Shown piece after piece: positions 8,118 to 17,009 of a stretch of 64,000 nucleotides of DNA (its first letter is position 1; each line of letters begins with the position of its first letter). The DNA is taken from assembly GCF_021245805.1 (NCBI RefSeq), contig NZ_JAJJNF010000002.1, positions 124,001 through 188,000 of the forward strand, written 5' to 3'. Position numbers and translations under genes: made by a program. This stretch comes from Mangrovimonas futianensis (GTDB taxonomy: Bacteria; Bacteroidota; Bacteroidia; Flavobacteriales; Flavobacteriaceae). The notes beneath the pieces are model-generated. The model was not told where the DNA came from. It saw nothing but the letters and a program-made list of their open reading frames with translations, and made no database searches.

Positions 8118-8815
8118 GATTGTCTCGCATTCTTTTCATTGGATTTTTCATTTCTCTATTTATTATAACTTCCTGCGTCACTGTCGTCAGGAAAGCCATA
8201 GGATTTAAAAATCCAAAAGTAGAGAGTAAGGAAAGTGTTATGGCCTATTTAAATGAATCGGACCCGACACAACAAACTTACTTCATGAAGATTGATAAGG
8301 TAAAAGATAGTATTTCCATCTATAAGAATTTTATATTTGGGTTTAACTCTGACATCCTGCTTTTCAATCGTCAAACAGGTGAAAAGTATTGCTATCAAGG
8401 TAACGAAGAATGTTCTGGAGTTCAATTGACAAGTGCTTTTCAGGAATTTGAAACCAATTACAGTCCTTGGCCTTCTGATTCCCAGATTAACTTCAAGAAC
8501 TTTTTAAGCAAATTGGAAAATGAAAAAGGAGAGCCGGTAGAACTATCATCGCTACCACAATCAGATTATTACATTTTTCAAACTTGGAATAAATATAGAC
8601 AATCACAAAAGTACTTTGAAGAAGATTTGGAATGGCTATTGAATCTTAAAAAAGACTCAAATTTGTCTGTCTCCATTTTATTTTTAAACACAGACTTGCT
8701 AGATGATTGGGGACTTAAAAAAGGAAAGGAATTTCCAATAAAATTAAAAAAGAAAGGGAAATCGTTGAGCATGACAATTGGCAACCTCCCACTAGAATAC
8801 GAACTATATGAATAA
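8114..8815 (+). CDS. Unknown lipoprotein inside the yicC-gmk operon
   Basis: The 233-residue product has a lipoprotein signal peptide (hydrophobic 5-20, then C21 in FIITSC) and no further membrane segment. The mature part is hydrophilic and rich in lysine and aspartate, with KYCYQGNEEC as a possible disulfide pair. I do not recognise the family. It overlaps yicC by 4 nt and gmk by 8 nt, so it is translationally coupled on both sides. That is unusual because yicC and gmk are normally direct neighbours. Confidence 0.85.
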   Translation: MRLSRILFIGFFISLFIITSCVTVVRKAIGFKNPKVESKESVMAYLNESDPTQQTYFMKIDKVKDSISIYKNFIFGFNSDILLFNRQTGEKYCYQGNEECSGVQLTSAFQEFETNYSPWPSDSQINFKNFLSKLENEKGEPVELSSLPQSDYYIFQTWNKYRQSQKYFEEDLEWLLNLKKDSNLSVSILFLNTDLLDDWGLKKGKEFPIKLKKKGKSLSMTIGNLPLEYELYE

Positions 8816-9380
8816 AGGAAAACTTATTGTATTCTCTGCCCCATCGGGCTCTGGAAAAACAACCATAGTAAGACACTTATTAGGCTTAGACAAACTGAAC
8901 TTGGAGTTTTCTATTTCGGCTACCTCTAGAGAACCAAGAGGTACAGAAAAGGACGGTAAGGACTATTATTTTTTATCTGCTGAAGAATTTAAGAAAAAGA
9001 TAAAAAATGAAGAGTTTCTGGAGTGGGAAGAAGTCTACCGCGATAATTTTTACGGCACTTTAAAATCTGAAGTTACGAGGATTTGGTCCCATGGAAAACA
9101 CGTTATTTTTGACATAGATGTGTCTGGTGGTTTGCGAATCAAACGCAAATATCCCCAAGAAACCTTGGCCATATTTGTAAAGCCTCCCAGTATTGACGAG
9201 TTAAAAATAAGACTGAAGAAGAGAAAGACAGAAAGCGAAGACAAAATAAACATGCGGGTTGCCAAAGCCAGTGCTGAATTGGCCACAGCGCCTTTGTTTG
9301 ATGTCATTATTGAAAATGACAATCTCGATAAAGCGCTACATGAGGCAGAGATGTTGGTAGAAAACTTCATCAATAACTAA
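8808..9380 (+). CDS. gmk: Guanylate kinase
   Basis: The 190-residue cytoplasmic enzyme phosphorylates GMP to GDP with ATP. The P-loop APSGSGKTT is at 11-19. The GMP-binding region with SATSREPRGTEKDGKDYYF follows, and the lid contains RLKKRKTESEDKINMR. The length is typical for the bacterial enzyme. It is third in the yicC operon and is followed after 2 nt by nadD. Confidence 0.97.
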   Translation: MNKGKLIVFSAPSGSGKTTIVRHLLGLDKLNLEFSISATSREPRGTEKDGKDYYFLSAEEFKKKIKNEEFLEWEEVYRDNFYGTLKSEVTRIWSHGKHVIFDIDVSGGLRIKRKYPQETLAIFVKPPSIDELKIRLKKRKTESEDKINMRVAKASAELATAPLFDVIIENDNLDKALHEAEMLVENFINN

Positions 9381-9382
9381 GT

Positions 9383-9961
9383 ATGAAAATAGGGTTGTAT
9401 TTTGGAACCTTTAACCCCATACACGTGGGGCATTTGGTGATTGCCAACCACATGGCCGAGTTTAGCGATCTAGATCAGGTGTGGTTTGTGGTGACTCCCC
9501 ACAGCCCTTTTAAGAAAAAAAGTACCCTGCTGGATAACCACCACCGCTTTGAAATGGTTTACAGGGCCACACAGGACTATCCCCACCTTAAACCTTCGGA
9601 TATTGAGTTTCACTTGCCGCAGCCCAATTATACCATCAATACCTTAATCCACTTGGAGGAAAAATATCCCGATCACCATTTTTGTCTGATCATGGGCGAA
9701 GACAATTTAAAAGGGTTCCACAAATGGAAAAACTATGAGGTGATTTTGGAAAACTACCAAGTTTATGTGTACCCAAGAATCTCTGAGGGATACATAGAAA
9801 CCCAATTCCACCAACACGACAAGGTGACGTTTATAGAGGCTCCAATCATGGAGATTTCGTCCACGTTTATCCGGAAGGCCATAAAAGATGGCAAGAACAT
9901 AAGGCCCCTGTTGCCAGAACATGTTTGGAACTATGTGGATGAAATGAATTTTTATAGGTAG
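9383..9961 (+). CDS. nadD: Nicotinate-nucleotide adenylyltransferase
   Basis: The 192-residue enzyme adenylates nicotinate mononucleotide to deamido-NAD in NAD synthesis. The nucleotidyltransferase motif GTFNPIHVGHL at 8-18 contains the HxGH pair (H14, H17), and the C-terminal ISSTFIRKAI motif contacts the triphosphate. Size and motif spacing match NadD. It starts 2 nt after gmk and is the last recognisable enzyme of the operon. Confidence 0.97.
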   Translation: MKIGLYFGTFNPIHVGHLVIANHMAEFSDLDQVWFVVTPHSPFKKKSTLLDNHHRFEMVYRATQDYPHLKPSDIEFHLPQPNYTINTLIHLEEKYPDHHFCLIMGEDNLKGFHKWKNYEVILENYQVYVYPRISEGYIETQFHQHDKVTFIEAPIMEISSTFIRKAIKDGKNIRPLLPEHVWNYVDEMNFYR

Positions 9962-9981
9962 TATTCAAAAATTTAAACCTT

Positions 9982-10482
9982 TTGGAAGAAACAAATAAGC
10001 CAAGACTTTATTTTTTTATAAAAGCTCCTATCTTAATCATTGCCATCATTATATTTATACGTGATATCAATCAATTATTAGAGTACTATTATTCGATAGA
10101 TGATCCAGGCGGAATTATTGGGTGTTTAAAAATAATATTTACCACTACCATTTTAAGGTCTTCTCTAATTTTGCTAATTCCCTTTATTGGAATTTTCTTG
10201 GATAATAAAATTGGTTGGTCACTTATTTTATCTACTTACTTTTTCTGGATTATACTATTCATTTATGCCATTTTCACTTCTAGTATTGATAGAGAAGGAA
10301 GTATTGTAATTATTTCAGGGATATTTATAGTATTACTAGTATGTATTGGATTAATGAATAGCAGAGAAAATTGTACTCTAGTCTATGGAATTGATAAAAG
10401 CGAGAAATTGAAAATGAATTTTCTCTCCTTACTAATCGCTCTAATTGGAATTTCAATAATTGTCGTTTTAAATTTAAATTAA
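9982..10482 (+). CDS. Small polytopic membrane protein, unknown
   Basis: This 166-residue frame starts at a TTG (9982) because no in-frame ATG exists between the upstream stop (9955) and the first membrane helix. Four hydrophobic segments can be seen, beginning at PILIIAIIIF, TTTILRSSLILLIPF, LSTYFFWIILFIYAIF and IIVVLNLN, with EENCTLVYGIDKSEK-like polar residues before the last. It resembles generic Bacteroidota membrane proteins; no function is assigned. It lies 20 nt after nadD and could be read through from it. The start is uncertain. Confidence 0.6.
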   Translation: MEETNKPRLYFFIKAPILIIAIIIFIRDINQLLEYYYSIDDPGGIIGCLKIIFTTTILRSSLILLIPFIGIFLDNKIGWSLILSTYFFWIILFIYAIFTSSIDREGSIVIISGIFIVLLVCIGLMNSRENCTLVYGIDKSEKLKMNFLSLLIALIGISIIVVLNLN

Positions 10483-10517
10483 CCCCTCAATTTACTCATG
10501 TAGTAAAAGCCTAAGCC

Positions 10518-11102
10518 ATGGGAGACATTATAAGATTTATTACCGACTTTATACGGATCGATCTCTTTGTTGGGTTTGGGTTTTATTCCATCCTCTACTT
10601 CCTTTTGAAAACTTTCATGAAGGATCAAACCTTCCTTCCCAAATTTGATAATAGCGCCGTACAATTAATCATTCACCTCGGATTTGTTTGGTTTGCTTTA
10701 TGGTTACTTGACATTTGGATTTACTATTTGGAATTGCAAAATGTCATTGAAAAAGACGACTACTACAACAGGTTGACAGGAAAATATGCTTTCGCCATTT
10801 GGGCACAACCCATATTTTGGTTCTTACTTACCCAAGCATATCGAATAAAATTTATCAATAAATACTTAATTTTTCGAGTCATTATCAGCCTCTTGTTTGT
10901 TGTTACATTCGAGCGTTTCGTAATTCTTGTGACCTCACTGCATCGAGACTATCTTCCGAGTAGCTGGACGCTGAATAGTCCATTTGAAATGGAAACAGGG
11001 TATTTAATTGCCGGTTTATTAGGAAAAATCATAGTCGTTTTGACAATTATCTGTTTGTATCACTTTGGAATTGCAAGAATAAAAAAGAGGAATAGGACAT
11101 AA
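10518..11102 (+). CDS. Small polytopic membrane protein, unknown
   Basis: The 194-residue product has about five hydrophobic segments, including FGFYSILYFLLKTF, LIIHLGFVWFALWLLDIWIYY, IFRVIISLLFVVTF and IIVVLTIICLYHFGI, and a basic C-terminus (RIKKRNRT) that should be cytoplasmic. No enzymatic motif is visible and I do not recognise the family. It is 35 nt after the previous membrane-protein gene, in the same direction. Confidence 0.7.
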   Translation: MGDIIRFITDFIRIDLFVGFGFYSILYFLLKTFMKDQTFLPKFDNSAVQLIIHLGFVWFALWLLDIWIYYLELQNVIEKDDYYNRLTGKYAFAIWAQPIFWFLLTQAYRIKFINKYLIFRVIISLLFVVTFERFVILVTSLHRDYLPSSWTLNSPFEMETGYLIAGLLGKIIVVLTIICLYHFGIARIKKRNRT

Positions 11103-11214
11103 AATATCTATGACCATACTATTTCATCTAAATCTAAACTTTAAAACTTCTTTAACTAGCATTGTCTACTCATTGCTTTAACTTTAGTGAATAACCATTA
11201 AACTAATACTAAAA

Positions 11215-11652
11215 ATGAAGAGAAAAGCAAATGCCATTTGGAAAGGCAAAGGAATAGATGGAAGCGGATATTTGACAGGTCCAAGTCATGTTTTAAACAA
11301 AACCCCATACAGCACCAAAGCACGATTTGAGAATGAAGATGGAAAAGCAGGAACCAATCCTGAAGAATTGATTGCAGCAGCACATGCGGGATGCTTTGCC
11401 ATGGCCCTAAGTTTTCAAATTCAGGAGGCTGGATTTGTCGCAGACGAACTGGATGTGGATGCCACCATTACCATGGAACAGCAAGATGAAGGTTATGCCT
11501 TTACACAAATTAATTTGGACCTAAAAGGTAAGGTACCCAATATGGACGAAAGTCAGTTTAAAGAACTAGCTGAAAAAGCCAAAGTAGGATGTCCTGTATC
11601 TAAGGCCTTAAAGGCGGTTCCCATTTCCTTGAGTGTTACTTTCAACTCCTAA
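11215..11652 (+). CDS. OsmC-family thiol peroxidase
   Basis: The 145-residue product matches the OsmC subgroup: NPEELIAAAHAGCFAMALS carries the first reactive cysteine (C60) and KVGCPVSKAL the second (C126). These form the redox pair that reduces organic hydroperoxides. E51 and R37 are at positions compatible with the OsmC active site. Length is typical. It is followed by a strong terminator and is probably monocistronic. Confidence 0.93.
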   Translation: MKRKANAIWKGKGIDGSGYLTGPSHVLNKTPYSTKARFENEDGKAGTNPEELIAAAHAGCFAMALSFQIQEAGFVADELDVDATITMEQQDEGYAFTQINLDLKGKVPNMDESQFKELAEKAKVGCPVSKALKAVPISLSVTFNS

Positions 11653-11659
11653 AAATATT

Positions 11660-11690
11660 AAAGCCCAATCAAAATGATTGGGCTTTTTAG
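11660..11690. terminator. Bidirectional terminator after the OsmC gene
   Basis: Arms AAAGCCCAATC (11660-11670) and GATTGGGCTTT (11676-11686) with a 5-nt loop and a T tract form a strong hairpin between two convergent genes (OsmC plus strand, Kbp-like minus strand). Confidence 0.88.
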
Positions 11691-11707
11691 TTTATTTAAA
11701 AAGATCT

Positions 11708-12193
11708 CTAATCTAAAGCTGGGATACGTAACACTTGCCCTGGATAGATTAAATTGGCATCTTTCAGCATAGGTTTATTGGCCTCAAATATAACAGGGTA
11801 TTTCATGGCATTCCCATAATATTCTTTAGCTATTTTACTTAGCGTATCTCCTTTTACAACTGTATAAAATTGAGCTTCTGGCTCTGGATTGGTGACTGTC
11901 ATTTGATCGTCTACCACAGCAATACCATTGGTATTCCCCACTACAAGCACTACTTTTTCCTTTGTTTTTTGATCATAGGCCGCACCAGTAATGGTGGCAG
12001 TATCCCCAGAAATATCAATTTTTAAACCATCAACCTGAAGTGATAGGTCTTGAATGGTTTCCTCTAGTTGACTAGCGGCGGCTTCTTCAACCCTTTTTTT
12101 GGCTGCAGCAGCATCAGCGGCATCATCAACAGCTGGTTTACTTGTTCCAAATACCTTGGCTCCTGCCTCTTTTATAAATGAAAATAATCCCAT
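11708..12193 (-). CDS. kbp: BON-LysM protein, Kbp (YgaU)-like potassium-binding protein
   Basis: The 161-residue product begins MGLFSFIKEAGAKVF, closely like E. coli Kbp/YgaU. A BON domain lies at about 45-100 (ATITGAAYDQKTKEK, VVGNTNGIAVVDDQ) and a LysM domain at about 109-157 (YTVVKGDTLSKIAKEYYG, LIYPGQVLRIP). E. coli Kbp is a cytoplasmic K+-binding protein. There is no signal peptide here either, so peptidoglycan binding is unlikely despite the LysM name. An alanine-rich linker (residues 24-42) is longer than in E. coli. Confidence 0.9.
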   Translation of the reverse strand: MGLFSFIKEAGAKVFGTSKPAVDDAADAAAAKKRVEEAAASQLEETIQDLSLQVDGLKIDISGDTATITGAAYDQKTKEKVVLVVGNTNGIAVVDDQMTVTNPEPEAQFYTVVKGDTLSKIAKEYYGNAMKYPVIFEANKPMLKDANLIYPGQVLRIPALD

Positions 12194-12300
12194 AGTTTTA
12201 AAATTTAGTGTTAATGTTAGATACTAAATTCCTTAAATTTTAATCCAAATCCAATTAAAACCAGCTATTTAAACATTTATTTAACCTTTTATAATACACA

Positions 12301-12327
12301 AAACCCAGACCTGATGATCTGGGTTTT
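12301..12327 (-). terminator. Terminator of the duplicated lipoprotein gene
   Basis: AAACCCAGA (12301-12309) pairs with TCTGGGTTT (12319-12327) around an 8-9-nt loop, followed on the minus strand by a T-rich stretch. It lies 23 nt beyond the stop of the gene at 12351. Confidence 0.7.
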
Positions 12328-12350
12328 CAAATAATTATATGTATCAGCAT

Positions 12351-13289
12351 TTAAACCCTTGAAGAAGTCCTTGGGTTGTCCTTCATTTTAGAGGTTCGTT
12401 TTCTTTGTTTAGGCTCTTTGGTCTGTTTGCCTTCTGCCGATTTCATATATTGAATGTACCCTCTTCCCTTAAATTCGTAAACGGTTCCTGATGCTGGGTG
12501 GTACAACTCAATGGTTTGATCATTAAGCACACTCAAATCAAAATATTCATTGGCAAAATAATCATAATCCAAGACAAGCTTTTTAAGGTACATGTTGTTG
12601 GAAACATCGCCTACTCCATAAACTCCAGTATAGTCCCAATACAAATAATTTGGGTTGGATCCCACAGGATCCTGAGAGCTTCTAAAAGTGCTATCGTTAC
12701 CTCCAGCTAAAAACTGAAGAAAATTCTCGTTGTCAAATTCATTAATGGCACCATAGTTACTGGTATAAGTCTTTTCCCAAGCCTCATACTCCTGCAGAAA
12801 ATAATGGATGTTATCATAGAAGATAAAATTGTAATCGAAATTGCTTCTTTGATACCCATTTAAAAAATAGGACGTGTCATTATTAGGGTTATACAATTCA
12901 ATGGTATTGCTATCTATTTGGTAAACATCATATGTCTGAAAACCATCGATATCGTGATACACATCCAGAATCATCTGGTTGGTCTCATAATCCCCTACTG
13001 GTATTCCAAAGCCGTTACCCTGGCTTCCAAAGCCAACCAAATTGTTATTGGCAAACAAGACACCATTTCTAAATGATAAAGTAAATGCTATTTGTAAAAA
13101 AGGTGTTTCACCATACCCCACAGTTTGATTGATATCTACATACCAAAGCTCATAAGACCTCAACAACTGCTCTAAGGAAGTATTCTGTGAAGGACCTGGT
13201 TGATATTCTACAATAATCTCTTCATGATGGCAAGAAGTTGCAAACAACATCAAGAAGGCTGCAACAAAAAGTAGTTTTATTTTTTTCAT
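12351..13289 (-). CDS. Unknown lipoprotein with two tandem homologous domains
   Basis: The 312-residue product has a lipoprotein signal (C20 in FATSC). The mature protein looks internally duplicated. Unit 1 (about 41-147) ends NTIELYNPNNDTSYFLNGY and unit 2 (about 163-278) ends QTIELYHPASGTVYEFKG. Both open with a helix containing a YE-W pair (RSYELWY, QEYEAWE) and both contain a D-Y/F rich strand. A strongly basic tail (about 284-312, KEPKQRKRTS and so on) follows. No known enzymatic motif is seen. It is probably an envelope-bound binding or structural protein. It is flanked by its own terminator. Confidence 0.82.
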   Translation of the reverse strand: MKKIKLLFVAAFLMLFATSCHHEEIIVEYQPGPSQNTSLEQLLRSYELWYVDINQTVGYGETPFLQIAFTLSFRNGVLFANNNLVGFGSQGNGFGIPVGDYETNQMILDVYHDIDGFQTYDVYQIDSNTIELYNPNNDTSYFLNGYQRSNFDYNFIFYDNIHYFLQEYEAWEKTYTSNYGAINEFDNENFLQFLAGGNDSTFRSSQDPVGSNPNYLYWDYTGVYGVGDVSNNMYLKKLVLDYDYFANEYFDLSVLNDQTIELYHPASGTVYEFKGRGYIQYMKSAEGKQTKEPKQRKRTSKMKDNPRTSSRV

Positions 13290-13405
13290 AATCCTTCGCT
13301 TTTAAAAGTTCTACTCTTAAAAGAAACCAAATTACGTGCCAAAAAACCTTGCCGGAGATTCTAGAAGGCTATTTCAAGGTTGGTTTGATCTAAACCATGA
13401 ACCCA

Positions 13406-15661
13406 TTAATTGCTTTGTAATTGCCTGTAAAAGTTAGAATATTGCGGATTATTGGGATATAGACGCATGAGCTTTTCGGCAATGTTTAAAGCCTTGTTCA
13501 TTTCCTTATATTTTGAATAATGAAATGCTAGGGCATACAATAAATCTGCATTGTTGGGATCCATTTTTAACCCTTTTATAAGCGTTGTTTCAGCATTTCC
13601 CTTATCTCCCTTTTGGTCATAAAGCAAGCTCAAATTGTAATACGTTCTAATGTTCTCTGGCATTTTTATAATCGCGGTATTCATCTCCCTTATGGCATCA
13701 TCCGTTCTACCCAACTCAGCATACAAAAGCGCTAGTGAATAATAGGTAGGCCCGAAATCGGGCTCCCGTTCTGTAATGGCCCTAAATGTTTGTTCAGCCT
13801 TCTCATATGCTTGAACGTTGTAGTATAAATTGGCTAAGGTATATCTTAATCGGTTATCCAAATTATCTACTTCAATGGCTTTCTCATAATAGGAAATAGC
13901 TTCCTGAATGTTTCCCTTCTTAATATTGTAATTAGCCCTTTTGGCCAACCCGCCCACAAAATCTGAAGTCACATCTAGGTATCCAAAAAATTCTTCTTCC
14001 ACCTTTTTATAGCTCTCTAAATATTCTGCAGGGACTTGTGACGCATCTAAGGTGGCCAAAGCATAAAACGCCTTAACCCTTACCGATCTTTTCTTATCAT
14101 TCAACAACGGCAAGAAATAATTGGCATAGTCTGTATTATTGATGTTGCTCAACACATCTAACGTTGCCCCACGTACCATGGGTGAAGCATCATTCAACCA
14201 ATTTAAATATTCTCTAATTAAAGGGTCCAACTCATAATGCCCTAAGGCTTTAACTGCCGAGGCACGCACCAATTCATTCTCAGAGGTGTCTTTAATCAAA
14301 TCCAACAATCCATTTTCTGCATTAGCATGACCCAAAACACCTGGAATCAATTTGTCTGAAAAATGGATGGAATCCACTTCCCCATATAAATTTTGAAACT
14401 CTTTCCAAGCCCATTCGTTGTCCTTATCAGTATGGCAATCCACACAGGCATTTGGTGTTCCATATTTTAAACTCTGGTCAGGTCTAGGGACTCTAAAACT
14501 ATGATCTCTTCTAAAATCATTTCCCATATAAAACCTTCCTGTCATATGGCAATTGATACATTTGGAACCTTCTGTATTGGTTTCGTGTTTGTGATGTAAT
14601 GGCGAGTCATAAGTTGCCGGTGCATGACATTGGGCGCATAACATGTTACCTTCAAACTTCAACTCTAAGGAGTGTGAATTATGACAATTATTACATGCTA
14701 TATTGTTTTTATACATTTTACTTTGGGTAAATGAGGCATAGACATAATCCTCATCCAAAATTTGGCCATCAGGGAAGTAGAAAGGCTCTTCCAACAATTG
14801 TGGAAAATAATGATCTAACATGGTTCCTTCATAATTAAAGGAATTGGTGAATTGTTCCCTTCTCATATGACATCTAGCACATTCATCAACCAACTGTTTT
14901 GGTGGCGTTGACAAAGTCATACGCATATTTCCTTTTGGTTTGTATTTGTCCCCCAGACGACTAGCCTCTTCAACGTGTTCTCTACCTGGTCCGTGACAAG
15001 CTTCACAGCTCACATTAATAAGGGCGTATTGGGTATTATAACTATCTGTTTGCAAATGATAATTCTTCTTCACATTGGTGGAATGACAATCCGAGCACAT
15101 GGTGTTCCAATTAAGTCCCTTATTACTCCAATGCAACCATTCAGAATGCACTACTTTAAAGTCTGGATATAAATTAAACCATACTTCTTTTTCAGTATCC
15201 CAAGCCGTACTCAGGCATTGAAACTTCCCATTGGGAAACTGGACAATATATTGCTGTAAAGGCGTTACTCCAAAAGTGTAAATGATCTTGTAATCTTCAT
15301 AAGTGCCTTCTGGGCCTTCGGTATTCACATAAAAATCACCGCCCTTTTTATAAAACCGTGAAGTGACCTCAAAACTCGTGAACTCTTCTCCTTCAAAAGG
15401 TGCCAAAACCGATGTGGCATTAGCCAACTCCATAGCCTTATCATGATGTGATCCTTGCCAGTCTGCATATTCTTTTTGATGACACGTTTTACAATTGCTG
15501 TCGCCAACAAACAAACTATCTGGAAGTTCTTTGGTTGATAAAAACACGGTATCTTCAGTAACTGGCTCATAAGTTGCTTTTTCTTTACAAGAATTCAATA
15601 GCAAAATAAAAGCAATGACGAATAGCTTAACTAGGGATGTTTTGAAGTTTAAATAAGTCAA
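13406..15661 (-). CDS. Octaheme cytochrome c lipoprotein with HEAT and TPR regions
   Basis: The 751-residue product is a predicted lipoprotein (C25 in LLNSC). Eight CXXCH heme sites are at C57, C189, C219, C261, C323, C342, C368 and C406. The spacing resembles the cytochrome c554/octaheme superfamily. A HEAT-like region follows (about 445-545: VRASAVKALGHY, VRGATLDVLSNI, VRVKAFYALATL), then TPR motifs (about 577-745: AISYYEKAIEVDN, AEQTFRAITEREPDF, YYNLSLLYDQKGD). It should act in electron transfer at the periplasmic or outer face, perhaps in a protein complex. Partner and substrate are unknown; similar proteins are often annotated as nitrite-reductase-like without proof. Translation appears to start at TTG, since no ATG lies between the upstream stop and the signal peptide. 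Confidence 0.88.
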   Translation of the reverse strand: MTYLNFKTSLVKLFVIAFILLLNSCKEKATYEPVTEDTVFLSTKELPDSLFVGDSNCKTCHQKEYADWQGSHHDKAMELANATSVLAPFEGEEFTSFEVTSRFYKKGGDFYVNTEGPEGTYEDYKIIYTFGVTPLQQYIVQFPNGKFQCLSTAWDTEKEVWFNLYPDFKVVHSEWLHWSNKGLNWNTMCSDCHSTNVKKNYHLQTDSYNTQYALINVSCEACHGPGREHVEEASRLGDKYKPKGNMRMTLSTPPKQLVDECARCHMRREQFTNSFNYEGTMLDHYFPQLLEEPFYFPDGQILDEDYVYASFTQSKMYKNNIACNNCHNSHSLELKFEGNMLCAQCHAPATYDSPLHHKHETNTEGSKCINCHMTGRFYMGNDFRRDHSFRVPRPDQSLKYGTPNACVDCHTDKDNEWAWKEFQNLYGEVDSIHFSDKLIPGVLGHANAENGLLDLIKDTSENELVRASAVKALGHYELDPLIREYLNWLNDASPMVRGATLDVLSNINNTDYANYFLPLLNDKKRSVRVKAFYALATLDASQVPAEYLESYKKVEEEFFGYLDVTSDFVGGLAKRANYNIKKGNIQEAISYYEKAIEVDNLDNRLRYTLANLYYNVQAYEKAEQTFRAITEREPDFGPTYYSLALLYAELGRTDDAIREMNTAIIKMPENIRTYYNLSLLYDQKGDKGNAETTLIKGLKMDPNNADLLYALAFHYSKYKEMNKALNIAEKLMRLYPNNPQYSNFYRQLQSN

Positions 15662-15877
15662 CTTATTGGATTGAAATGAATGAATTTGACCCTTTAAAAA
15701 TACTTATTATAAACGATATACAAAGGATCAAAAGACAAATTACCAACTTATTTTTCAGCTAGAATAAGTTCTCCCAAAAACGCGTTCCATAATTACACCC
15801 AAACCCTCCTCCCATTAGAATATTCATAAAAACCCTACTCCTTGCTGTTCTGCTTTTTTAAACACTTTAATTTTATG

Positions 15878-15885
15878 TACTTTTG
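15878..15885 (+). promoter_or_regulatory. Candidate -7 box of gpsA
   Basis: TACTTTTG matches TAnnTTTG and lies 29 nt upstream of the gpsA ATG. The -33 region is T-rich but has no clean TTTG. Confidence 0.45.
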
Positions 15886-15914
15886 ATTAAGTTATTGATA
15901 TTTGAAATCCTTTT

Positions 15915-16916
15915 ATGGAAAAACCACTTAAATATGCCGTTTTTGGGGCAGGCAGTTGGGCAACAGCCATTGTAAAAATGTTGTGCGAAAATTTAAATGA
16001 AGTTGGATGGTATATGAGAAGTGTTTATATCAAAGAACACTTACTGAAGGAAGAGCATAATCCCAGTTATTTAAGCTCTGTAGAATTTGATGTTTCCATG
16101 CTGAAATTAAGCAACGACATCAATGAAATGGCTACCTATGCCGATGTTCTAATCTTTGTGGTTCCTTCTGCTTTTATGCAGTCTGAACTAGAAAAACTAA
16201 CGGTGGATATTTCCAATAAAACAATTGTTTCTGCCGTTAAGGGAATTATTCCTGAATCTGGTTTGCTGGTTGGTGAGCATTTTCACGATATCTATCACAT
16301 TCCTTTTGAAAACATTGCTGTTATCGCTGGACCGTGTCATGCTGAAGAGGTAGCTCTAGAGCGTCTTTCTTATTTGACCATTTCCTGTGCCGATTCAAAA
16401 AAAGCCAAAGAAATTGCCAGTAAACTTTCTAGCGAATACATCAAAACCAAAATCAGTGATGATGTCATAGGATTAGAATATGCTGTCATGCTAAAAAATA
16501 TTTATGCTATTGCTGCCGGTATTGCTCATGGCCTGGGATATGGAGACAATTTCCAGAGTGTTTTGATGAGTAATGCCATTAGGGAAATGAAACGTTTTAT
16601 CAAGAAAATGCACAAGATGAAACGTAACATCAATAACTCAGCTTACTTAGGGGATTTATTGGTAACCGGCTATTCTACTTTTTCCAGAAACCGCATGTTT
16701 GGAAACATGATTGGGAAAGGTTATACTGTAAAAAGTGCCATGATGGAAATGAATATGGTAGCCGAAGGTTATTATGCGACCAAAAGCGCTCATCTTCTCA
16801 ATGAAAATAATAAAAAGAAAACCAGACTTCCTATCATTGATGCCGTATATGCCGTTTTATATGAAGGGAAAGAAACCAAAAAGGTATTCAGTAAGCTTGT
16901 AGATAAACTGGATTAA
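15915..16916 (+). CDS. gpsA: NAD(P)-dependent glycerol-3-phosphate dehydrogenase
   Basis: The 333-residue cytoplasmic enzyme reduces dihydroxyacetone phosphate to sn-glycerol 3-phosphate for phospholipid synthesis. GAGSWATAIVKML at the N-terminus is the Rossmann glycine motif, IAGPCHAEEVA is the family signature region, and AVMLKNIYAIAAGI carries the catalytic lysine. Length is normal. An in-frame hydrophilic stretch FIKKMHKMKRNIN in the C-terminal domain is somewhat more basic than usual. It is convergent with pckA. Confidence 0.95.
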   Translation: MEKPLKYAVFGAGSWATAIVKMLCENLNEVGWYMRSVYIKEHLLKEEHNPSYLSSVEFDVSMLKLSNDINEMATYADVLIFVVPSAFMQSELEKLTVDISNKTIVSAVKGIIPESGLLVGEHFHDIYHIPFENIAVIAGPCHAEEVALERLSYLTISCADSKKAKEIASKLSSEYIKTKISDDVIGLEYAVMLKNIYAIAAGIAHGLGYGDNFQSVLMSNAIREMKRFIKKMHKMKRNINNSAYLGDLLVTGYSTFSRNRMFGNMIGKGYTVKSAMMEMNMVAEGYYATKSAHLLNENNKKKTRLPIIDAVYAVLYEGKETKKVFSKLVDKLD

Positions 16917-17009
16917 AATCGCTTTATTTTTTATTTAACCCTGACGATTCCAGTTTTGGAACTCCCCATTAAGGCATTATATTCTCACCTCCAGGTGTAA
17001 AAATAAAAA

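Noticed and set aside
15325..15570. Overlapping open frame on the same strand within the cytochrome gene
   Set aside because: It overlaps the signal-to-first-heme part of a gene with clear heme motifs and has no recognisable features of its own.
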